Shown here piece by piece: positions 22,864 through 29,544 of a stretch of DNA of 29,544 nt. The position numbers and the translations under genes are program-made. How positions within the stretch are numbered: the stretch's first letter is position 1; each line of letters opens with the position of its first letter. Source of the DNA: a virus. Below the pieces are notes generated by a model. It searched no databases and was not told the DNA's origin. It saw only the letters and a program-made list of their open reading frames with translations. The DNA lies in the IMG/VR virus record IMGVR_UViG_3300020214_002530, positions 1-29,544 of that record; one strand, written 5' to 3'.

Positions 22864-25377
22864 ATGTCTATCTTCAAGATTAATCCTACAGATTTTCAAA
22901 GCATAACTGTTACTACTAATCCTGCTAGAAATTATTTTTCAAGCTCAAATGGAACGACTGGTTCAGTTAGAATTTTTGCAAGAAAATCTTTTGTTGAAAA
23001 AGACATTGAATCAGAAGATGATCCATCTACGGTTTTTAATGAATCTTCTCTTTTTAATTCTTGGAATTCATTAAAAACAAATAGTAATAAAAAAAATATT
23101 TTTAATAATGTTAATTTGTTTTTGAGTGATGTTAACGCAACTAGTATTTCATTAAAAAAACAAAAATCTTTAGATATTGTAAGGTTTACTCCTACGAACA
23201 TTCCTTCCACGGGAACATTTAAAAAGTTAGCAATAAAAAATAATTTGTCTACTTATTATAGAACTGCATACCCATCCGCTAATTGGGGATATTGCAACTA
23301 TCATAGTTTAAACTTTTTTTCTTCTTCTACTGTTCCAACTTCTTCTGTACTGCTATATCCTAACAGCGGAAAAAACGATACTAGGTACCTTTTAACAGGA
23401 GCTTTTAGTTTAGATTTTCATATTAATCCCAGATATAATTCTTTAGATTCTTCTGGTCATTTTAAAGCAGGCACTATTTTTCATTTATCCTCCAGTTATG
23501 CTTTGTCTTTAGTGACTGGATCTTTAAAAGATGAGAACGGCCTGCCTTCTGGATTTAGGTTACAATTACAACTTGAGAGAGATGCAAATTTTTCGCCTTC
23601 AACGGTTAAAAAAGAAAATGTATTTTTATCTAATGACAATTGTTTAAGTTTTAATCATTGGCATCATGTTGTTGTGAGGTGGGGTACTAATAAAATTAAT
23701 CATGGAACTGGTTCATTTGTCATTGACGGAGTTGAGCAAGGAACTTTTAACGTTTTTTCAAGCTCTTTGTTGAAACCCGTATATAGCCCTGGTGGATCAA
23801 GCAATATTTTGTGTATTGGAAATTATTATGAAGGAACAAATTCAGGCGCGGACAAAGTTAGCATATTTTTTAATTATAGCGCAGCTAGTAAGGAAGGACT
23901 AGAATATCGATTCACAAGTAATCATCCTTTGGGATATCCCGAGGAGGGCTTCGAGACGAGCACGACGGACCACTTCGATCCTGTTAATTTTACGTTTAAT
24001 CATCCTTTGCAGGCTGAAGTACATAATCTTACAATAAAAAAGTTTTATGTTACTGATAAGGATATAGCAGCTTCTGGATCAGTCGGACTTACAGATTTAA
24101 AAAATGTAGCATTCTATCTTCCGCCTTTTTTTACGTTTGATTCACCACCTAGATATGATTCGTTCAACTCATACTCAAAAACTCAAGGAGTTTTATATTC
24201 TCCATCTATTAAAATACAAGGAATAACAACAACTCCTTTTAGCGTTCCTATGGCGTTTGGAGCTGATGGACATTATATTAATACGGAAAATTTTTTAAAA
24301 GATTTTGCTAATGGCATACTTCCAAAGCAGCTGTTTCTTTCAGCTTCCTTAGTTCCAGCAGGAACTCCTGGAACTGCAAATCAAATTTTATATAAGCAAC
24401 CCCAAGTAAGAAAAAGAAACTTAACGATACTTCCATGTGATGATGGAACTTTTTATCCAAATTATGATATTTTTCAAGTAGCTGGATCTAATGTTTCTAT
24501 TAAAGATTGCTCATCTCTGCTCACCACCACGTACGTTTTAGAACAAGATCCAAAAAAAGTTTCATATGTAGATGATTTAGGAAACTATCTTGAAGGTTTT
24601 ATAAGCCTAAATAACATGGCCTTTACAGGTTCATGGAACAAAAATAATAATGAAGCTCATTACATCGATCGAAATATTGCTCCAACGACCAAAGATCCTA
24701 CTAAAAATTTAGAAGGGTTAAGCAAGTCGAAGGCGCAGGAATCTGGAACGCCTTTACCTTTATTAGGTTTAGATAAACTTTACAAAATACAACGTGAAGA
24801 AACTCCTTATGAAATTTCTTATAAACAACAAGACGGATCTTCTAACCAAGTAACGTTTTTTGATATCAGCAATTTATTTTACGGACTGAGGATATTACCT
24901 GGAAGCTTTACGATAACAGATTCAAATATGAAAGGGAGTGGTGGCGCGGTAAAAATTACTATAAAAGATGATGGCCTTGGAACGTTATATAGAGCAAATT
25001 CTTTTACTCCTCATTGCTCTTGGAATTCAGTTGGAACAATTTTTTATAATGAAGGTATCGTTGTTATTAAGAATCCTCACTTATATTTCTTTGGCGAAAA
25101 TCAGTATGAAATGTCATTTAAAGGTGAACAAAATATTCACGTTTTAAGAACTGAAGTTTTAGCCCCTCAAAACTATTTGAATTCTTCTTCAAACCCTTCG
25201 TATATTCAAGTTCCTTCGTCGAACAGACCTAATGAACCTGATCCTAATTTCGTTTATATAACAGGAATCAATTTTCATGATGACAATTTGAATGTCATCA
25301 TGAAGACTCAACTTGCACAGCCCATTACAAAAAGGAATTCTGAAAAAATTCTATTCCGTGTAAAATATGACTTCTAA
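22864..25377 (+). CDS. Virion protein with LamG-like lectin domain
   Basis: An 837-residue protein. Residues about 175-400 form a LamG/concanavalin-like domain: FSLDFHINPRYNS strand, then HWHHVVVRWG (about 265-273) and GSFVIDGVEQGTF, the classic strand pair of this fold. Such domains in phage often bind glycans on the host surface, so this is a candidate receptor-binding or tail-fibre protein. The last 45 residues (FVYITGINFHDDNLNVIMKT, then RVKYDF) repeat the C-terminal module of the previous gene. No Shine-Dalgarno precedes it, but a candidate -10 does. It contains a GC-rich codon island at 23938. Its last 11 bases overlap the head-completion nuclease gene. Confidence 0.78.
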   Translation: MSIFKINPTDFQSITVTTNPARNYFSSSNGTTGSVRIFARKSFVEKDIESEDDPSTVFNESSLFNSWNSLKTNSNKKNIFNNVNLFLSDVNATSISLKKQKSLDIVRFTPTNIPSTGTFKKLAIKNNLSTYYRTAYPSANWGYCNYHSLNFFSSSTVPTSSVLLYPNSGKNDTRYLLTGAFSLDFHINPRYNSLDSSGHFKAGTIFHLSSSYALSLVTGSLKDENGLPSGFRLQLQLERDANFSPSTVKKENVFLSNDNCLSFNHWHHVVVRWGTNKINHGTGSFVIDGVEQGTFNVFSSSLLKPVYSPGGSSNILCIGNYYEGTNSGADKVSIFFNYSAASKEGLEYRFTSNHPLGYPEEGFETSTTDHFDPVNFTFNHPLQAEVHNLTIKKFYVTDKDIAASGSVGLTDLKNVAFYLPPFFTFDSPPRYDSFNSYSKTQGVLYSPSIKIQGITTTPFSVPMAFGADGHYINTENFLKDFANGILPKQLFLSASLVPAGTPGTANQILYKQPQVRKRNLTILPCDDGTFYPNYDIFQVAGSNVSIKDCSSLLTTTYVLEQDPKKVSYVDDLGNYLEGFISLNNMAFTGSWNKNNNEAHYIDRNIAPTTKDPTKNLEGLSKSKAQESGTPLPLLGLDKLYKIQREETPYEISYKQQDGSSNQVTFFDISNLFYGLRILPGSFTITDSNMKGSGGAVKITIKDDGLGTLYRANSFTPHCSWNSVGTIFYNEGIVVIKNPHLYFFGENQYEMSFKGEQNIHVLRTEVLAPQNYLNSSSNPSYIQVPSSNRPNEPDPNFVYITGINFHDDNLNVIMKTQLAQPITKRNSEKILFRVKYDF

Positions 25378-25768
25378 AACAAAGAAGCGAAGAAAGAAAA
25401 AAAGCAGATATCATAGAGGGGTTCACACTTCTCCTATTGCAGGAGAATGTAAGTATCGTTCAGGATGGGAGCAAAAGTATATGGAACATCTAGATGCAGA
25501 TCCTGACGTCATAGTATGGTCCTATGAAAAATTAGTGATAGAATACATTTCTAACCAACGAATAAAAAAAGTCCGCAAGTATTATCCAGACTTTCAAATT
25601 GTATACAAAGATGGTCATAAAGTCGTCGTTGAAATAAAGCCTTCTAGAAAACTGCAACAAGCTTCAGTTGTGAAAAAAGTTAGAGCAGCCAAAGAATGGT
25701 GCACGAATCATGACGTGACCTACAAAGTATTGACAGAATTTGAATTAAAAGACCTAGGACTAATTTAA
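25367..25768 (+). CDS. TnsA-fold nuclease, T4 gp4-like head completion protein
   Basis: A 133-residue protein of the PD-(D/E)xK nuclease fold related to TnsA and to the T4 head-completion protein gp4. GWEQKYMEHLDADPDVIVWS (Glu35) leads into the fold. YYPDFQIVY (Asp75) and VVVEIKP (Glu89, Lys91) carry the catalytic acids and lysine. The N-terminus (TSKTKKRRKKKSRYHRG) is strongly basic and would bind DNA. In T4 gp4 acts on packaged DNA ends before tail joining. It overlaps the LamG virion gene by 11 bases, which suits a capsid-maturation role at the end of the virion block. It could alternatively be a repair or defence nuclease. Confidence 0.85.
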   Translation: MTSKTKKRRKKKSRYHRGVHTSPIAGECKYRSGWEQKYMEHLDADPDVIVWSYEKLVIEYISNQRIKKVRKYYPDFQIVYKDGHKVVVEIKPSRKLQQASVVKKVRAAKEWCTNHDVTYKVLTEFELKDLGLI

Positions 25769-25809
25769 ATTAATTTTACTGAATGCATCTGGAGTTAAAA
25801 TAAGATGAT

Positions 25810-26403
25810 ATGGCATATCACGGATACATACCTTTTATAAAAGAGTCTTTGTTTAAATTAGACAATCCAAAAGTATTAGAAGTTGGACTCGACAAAGGTG
25901 TAACTACGATTCCTACAATCGTTTTTTTAGCAAGAGCAAAAAAGAAATTTGAGTTTGTAGGCGTGGATGTTTTGATTCAAGAACCGCTGCTTATTACTTT
26001 AAGAAACATAGACGTTTCAAAAGAACAAAAGATATCTTTGTTCCAAGACAATAGTTTGAATATTTTACCAAAGTTTGTAGAAAATTCTTTTAAGTTTGAT
26101 GTTGTATTATTGGACGGAGATCATAACTACTTCACGGTTTCTAAAGAGTTGGAACACCTTAATGATTTAGTTTCTGATGGAGGATTAGTCATAATAGACG
26201 ATTATCACGGTCGTTGGGCGGAAAAAGATTTATGGTATGCTGAACGTGATGGTTATGAAAAAGTAGAAACTGCGACCAAGAAAGTTGAAACTCAAAAGCA
26301 CGGAGTGAAACCTGCTGTTGATGAATTTTTGCTTTCAAACTCTCATTGGGAAACTTTTACATTAATGAATGGAGAACCCATCGTTTTGCGAAAAAGAAAT
26401 TGA
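25810..26403 (+). CDS. Class I SAM-dependent methyltransferase (Methyltransf_24-like)
   Basis: A 197-residue protein with Rossmann-fold methyltransferase motifs. VLEVGLDKG (22-30) is motif I, FVGVDV (49-54) has the acidic ribose-binding residue, and DVVLLDGDHNY (97-107) is motif IV. VIIDDYHGRWAEKDLWYAER then follows. This layout resembles the Methyltransf_24 family, often seen near sugar and polysaccharide genes. The substrate is unknown: it could be a sugar, a protein or a small molecule. It precedes the resolvase and primase genes in the same direction. The best candidate ribosome site (GGAG, 25791) is 15 bases away, longer than usual. Confidence 0.8.
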   Translation: MAYHGYIPFIKESLFKLDNPKVLEVGLDKGVTTIPTIVFLARAKKKFEFVGVDVLIQEPLLITLRNIDVSKEQKISLFQDNSLNILPKFVENSFKFDVVLLDGDHNYFTVSKELEHLNDLVSDGGLVIIDDYHGRWAEKDLWYAERDGYEKVETATKKVETQKHGVKPAVDEFLLSNSHWETFTLMNGEPIVLRKRN

Positions 26404-26412
26404 GAAATTTAA

Positions 26413-26976
26413 ATGAATTTAATTTTAGGGTTAGACGTTTCAACAACAGTGACGGGAATATGCATTTTAAATTCTAAAATTTCTCCTGATGATAAAGGTT
26501 CTCATATAATTTATTTGGACAAAGTAGATTTTAAGAAATGCAAGACATTGTGGGAGAAAGCAGACGTTATTGCAAATGAATTTTCAGATTTGCTATCAAA
26601 ATATCCTGGAGAGTATTCCGTTTCGCTTGAAGAACCCCTAATGGGATTCAGAACAGGAATGTCTTCTGCTGCAACAATAACGACATTGATGAGATTCAAC
26701 GGAATAGTTTCATACATCTCAAGAGAAATATTTAAGGTTGATCCTGCTTACATTGCATCATCTTCAGCAAGAAAACTTTGCGGCATAAAAATGCAAAAGA
26801 CGTCTATTGCAGGAATGAGCGGAAAAGAACAAGTCTTTAAATACATGTCTGAAAATGATTTGAAGCACATCACTTGGCCCACAAAAAAGAATGGTGATGC
26901 CGTTGATTGGAGCCGTGATGCGACCGACGCTTATGTCGTCGCAAGAGGATACTCTTTATTGTCTTCGAAATCATGA
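26413..26976 (+). CDS. RuvC-like Holliday junction resolvase
   Basis: A 187-residue RNase H-fold nuclease of the RuvC type, expected to cut four-way junctions during recombination, replication or packaging. LILGLDVSTTVTGICIL carries Asp8, SLEEPLMG has Glu73/Glu74, and SRDATDAYVVARGY supplies the C-terminal Asp169 and Asp172, so the four-acid site is present. The insertion SSARKLCGIKMQKTSIAGMS lies between them. Length matches RuvC (about 170). It lies nine bases after the methyltransferase and before the primase, in the replication group. The order with SbcCD suggests a recombination-dependent replication module. Confidence 0.85.
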   Translation: MNLILGLDVSTTVTGICILNSKISPDDKGSHIIYLDKVDFKKCKTLWEKADVIANEFSDLLSKYPGEYSVSLEEPLMGFRTGMSSAATITTLMRFNGIVSYISREIFKVDPAYIASSSARKLCGIKMQKTSIAGMSGKEQVFKYMSENDLKHITWPTKKNGDAVDWSRDATDAYVVARGYSLLSSKS

Positions 26977-27016
26977 ATTGAAAAAGTTCCATAACATGAG
27001 ATAAGTTAGTCTTATT

Positions 27017-27991
27017 GTGCATTCTTTGTCTGATAAGATAAAGTTTTATGAGTCTATCTTTGGTCGCGGAAGAATTTCTAGCAACGGAAAGAACTTCGAC
27101 GTTAGGTGCCCAATATGCGCACCTCTAGACCCAACTAAAAAGAAACTTGCGATTAGAACTACTGATGATGCAAATCATTGTTGGGTATGCGGATTCAAAT
27201 CAAGAAGTCTTATTCCTTTATTAAAGAAGTATGGCACGCAGGAACATTTAAATGCATATAGAGCGCTAATCGGTATCGACGGAAAATCGACTCTACTAAC
27301 TGCGCAAGTCGATAAAGTTGAAAAGATAGAATTACCAAAAGATTTTCAACTTTTGACGCTAGCAAACTATGATGATCCTGACGTTAAAGCTGCATGGAGA
27401 TATGTTTATTCAAGAGGATTATCGGATAGAGATGCATGGTATTTTAAGTTTGGATTATCTAATGAAGCAAAATGGCACAGAAGAGTTATCATGCCATCAT
27501 TTGATGACAGAGGAGAACTAAACTATTTTGTTGCAAGAGCGATTGATAAAGATAAAAAGCCTAAGTATGACAATCCTGATGTTGATAAAAACCCGATTGT
27601 TTTCAACGAAATAAACATAGACTGGTCAAAAAGACTGGTCTTGGTAGAAGGACCTTTTGATTTAGTTAAATGTCCTGAAAATTCTACTGCGTTATTAGGG
27701 TCAGATCTTGATGAACGTCATGAAGTTCTTAATAAAATTTTATTAAATAACACACCGGTTGCTTTAGCGCTTGATGGAGACATGTGGAGTAAAAAAACTC
27801 CTAAAATAGTAAAAAAGTTACAAGAGTATGATGTTGATGTTGTAGTCGTCGACGTCAGACCGTGGGAAGATCCAGGTAGTATGTCAAAGGCTGAATTTGA
27901 AGATGCTCTTTGTTCTGCAAAACCTTTGCTTTGGCAAGACAGGTTTTTGACAAAATTAGATAAATTTGTTTCTTCAAGTTTCAGATTTTAA
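27017..27991 (+). CDS. DnaG-type DNA primase (zinc ribbon plus TOPRIM)
   Basis: A 324-residue primase that would make RNA primers at the fork. The N-terminus has a CPIC...CWVC zinc site (Cys 31, 34, 55, 58, with His54 beside it). The TOPRIM domain follows: LVLVEGPFD (Glu211), ALDGDMW (Asp253, Asp255) and PWEDPGSM (283-289). It has no helicase domain, so it resembles stand-alone phage primases of the T4 gp61 kind and would need a separate replicative helicase, not found in this window. The start is GTG 27017; an in-frame TTG at 27026 is possible and there is no strong ribosome site. It is 45 bases upstream of the SbcD-SbcC gene. Confidence 0.9.
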   Translation: MHSLSDKIKFYESIFGRGRISSNGKNFDVRCPICAPLDPTKKKLAIRTTDDANHCWVCGFKSRSLIPLLKKYGTQEHLNAYRALIGIDGKSTLLTAQVDKVEKIELPKDFQLLTLANYDDPDVKAAWRYVYSRGLSDRDAWYFKFGLSNEAKWHRRVIMPSFDDRGELNYFVARAIDKDKKPKYDNPDVDKNPIVFNEINIDWSKRLVLVEGPFDLVKCPENSTALLGSDLDERHEVLNKILLNNTPVALALDGDMWSKKTPKIVKKLQEYDVDVVVVDVRPWEDPGSMSKAEFEDALCSAKPLLWQDRFLTKLDKFVSSSFRF

Positions 27992-28036
27992 ACAGTTATT
28001 GAACACTACTTTCACATAGTGTATTGTAATTAACTA

Positions 28037-29544
28037 ATGGCTATTATAGCTCACATTGCCGATGTTCATTGGCGCGGATTGAGTCGCCACGATGAATATC
28101 GTGAAGTATTTTCGTCTTTTATCAAAGATTGCAAGAAAAATCGTGTCGACCACATTTTTGTTGGTGGAGACATTTTTCATACAAAAACTTCTGGAATTTC
28201 TCCTGAATACATCGATCAGTTGACATGGTGGCTTGAATCCATGTCAGAAGTTGCGCAGGTTCATTTAACGCTTGGAAATCATGATGGAAACTTGACAAAT
28301 CTTACTAGACAAGATGCTGTTTCCCCTATCGTTCAAGCTCTTAATAATCCTAAAGTTCATCTTTACAAAAAGAGTGGAGTATACGAGTTTGTTCCTGGGT
28401 TTAATTGGTGCGTTTATAGTCTTTTTGATGAAGAAAATTGGGACAAAGTAAAGCCTGAATCTGGAAAAATCAATATTGCATGTTATCACGGAGCAGTTTT
28501 AGGATGTCTTACCGAATCTGGATGGGAGATCGATGAATCACACATCAAGGTAGAATTTTTTAAAGATTATCCTTTTACTTTTCTTGGTGACATTCATCAA
28601 ATGCAGTATTTGGGATATAGAGAAGACTATAACGGAAATAAAAAACCATGGATTGCTTATCCAGGAACGCCTCTTCAGCAAAACTATGCCGAAGAGCTTG
28701 ATCACGGATATTTGTTATGGGATATTAAATCTCAAGATGATTGGGAAGTAAGCTTCAAAAAGCTTCCTAATCCAAAACCTTATGTTACCATTCAATGGGC
28801 AGGTTCAAAAAAAGATTTTTTAAAAGAAGCTTCAAAATATCCAAAACAAACTCGTTTTCGTATTAAATCTGCGATCGATCTTTCACAAGATGATGTTTCA
28901 TTTTTAACTGAAACCTTGAAGTCAAATTACTCAGCGACTGAAGTAACTTTTAAATCTGAGTATAGAGCAGAAAGCGAAACGATCAAGGCTGGATCATCTA
29001 CAATTGCAAAGTCTGACTTGACGTCATCTGATGTAATTTTAGGATTAATTCAAACTTATTGTAAAGAGAATGGTGGGTCAGACGCCGACTGGGATAGCAT
29101 ATCTTCTCAAATAAAAAAGTATATGTCGACAGTTGCATCATCTGATGATTATGTCAAAGGATCAAAATGGTCATTGAGACATCTGAAATGGGACAATACA
29201 TTTGGATATGGAGAAGAAAACGAAATTGATTTTTCAAAATTAAATGGAATCGTAGGAATATTTGGATCCAACAGAATTGGTAAATCTTCCATCGTCGGAA
29301 CGATGATGTATTCTTTGTTTAATTCTACTGATAGAGGATCTATAAAGAATCTTCATGTTTGTAACATTAGAAAAAATTATTGTTCTGCTAGAGCAATCTT
29401 TGAGCATAACGGAAAGCTGTATATTACCGAACGCCAAACGACTAAATCAATTACGAAAAAAGGCATTGTTAATGCTTCAACATCATTAAACTTTTTTAGG
29501 ATGAGAGATGATGGTGATGTTGATGATTTATGCGATGATATCAG
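28037..29544 (+). CDS. SbcD-SbcC (Mre11-Rad50) fusion nuclease, partial at right edge
   Basis: One frame runs from ATG 28037 to the window end (502 codons, no stop). Residues about 1-330 are an SbcD/Mre11 calcineurin-type nuclease: IAHIADVHW (Asp9, His11), GGDIFH (43-48), GNHDG (80-84), CYHGA (His151) and GDIHQ (His187). From about residue 375 the SbcC/Rad50 ATPase begins: WSLRHLKWDN, then Walker A GSNRIGKSS (410-418) and KLYITERQT. In T4, gp47 and gp46 are separate genes; here both are in a single polypeptide. An internal ATG (29123) could start a separate SbcC but has no ribosome site. The coiled coil and C-terminal ATPase half are beyond the window. Together with RuvC and primase it forms a recombination-replication group. 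Confidence 0.9.
   Translation, partial: MAIIAHIADVHWRGLSRHDEYREVFSSFIKDCKKNRVDHIFVGGDIFHTKTSGISPEYIDQLTWWLESMSEVAQVHLTLGNHDGNLTNLTRQDAVSPIVQALNNPKVHLYKKSGVYEFVPGFNWCVYSLFDEENWDKVKPESGKINIACYHGAVLGCLTESGWEIDESHIKVEFFKDYPFTFLGDIHQMQYLGYREDYNGNKKPWIAYPGTPLQQNYAEELDHGYLLWDIKSQDDWEVSFKKLPNPKPYVTIQWAGSKKDFLKEASKYPKQTRFRIKSAIDLSQDDVSFLTETLKSNYSATEVTFKSEYRAESETIKAGSSTIAKSDLTSSDVILGLIQTYCKENGGSDADWDSISSQIKKYMSTVASSDDYVKGSKWSLRHLKWDNTFGYGEENEIDFSKLNGIVGIFGSNRIGKSSIVGTMMYSLFNSTDRGSIKNLHVCNIRKNYCSARAIFEHNGKLYITERQTTKSITKKGIVNASTSLNFFRMRDDGDVDDLCDDI

Noticed and set aside
1-29544. tRNA genes, CRISPR arrays, insertion sequences, attachment sites
   Set aside because: Intergenic gaps are too short for tRNAs, no regularly spaced repeats were seen, and no transposase or integrase is encoded.

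Overview
The window is a gene-dense, strongly AT-rich stretch of a large tailed bacteriophage (Caudoviricetes). Genes abut or overlap, gaps are nearly all under 130 bases, and no tRNA, rRNA, CRISPR array or insertion sequence is visible. Typical phage modules occur side by side: a T4 gp4-like head-completion nuclease, very large virion proteins, a ClpP-like protease, PhoH, a DinG/XPD-type helicase, a RuvC-like resolvase, a DnaG-type primase and an SbcD/SbcC recombination nuclease. This combination suggests a myovirus-like phage with a large genome, possibly from a marine or other aquatic host. The host and genome size are inferences that cannot be settled from this window.

Layout. Positions 1-3614 (minus strand) hold a tightly coupled operon: a two-domain glycosyltransferase, a sugar-1-phosphate nucleotidyltransferase, a family-2 glycosyltransferase and a partial unknown gene. 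All three junctions are ATGA overlaps. A divergent promoter region (about 3615-3751) separates it from plus-strand genes. Positions 3752-9652 hold a membrane-anchored coiled-coil protein, a degenerate GroEL-like chaperonin, three small unknown proteins (one with a four-cysteine zinc site), a ClpP-like protease, a DinG-like iron-sulfur helicase, a histone H1-like protein with its own terminator, and a charged low-complexity protein. A lone minus-strand gene (9638-9886) encodes a mini sigma-region-4 protein. Position 9949 onward is plus strand again, starting with a PIN-PhoH protein.

Positions 11351-25377 are a run of seven likely virion genes, including fibronectin-III-like and LamG-like domains and two pairs of proteins that share terminal modules. 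A TnsA-fold nuclease (head completion, gp4-like) follows. Then come a SAM methyltransferase, a RuvC-like resolvase, a primase, and an SbcD-SbcC fusion that runs off the right edge.

How they could work together: the chaperonin-like protein and ClpP suggest phage control of protein folding or turnover, perhaps for the large virion proteins. Primase, RuvC, DinG and SbcCD form a replication-recombination set, and the glycosyltransferase operon points to glycosylation of a virion, host or DNA target. The most unusual items are the chaperonin homologue whose two ATPase motifs have eroded, and the single-polypeptide SbcD-SbcC fusion.
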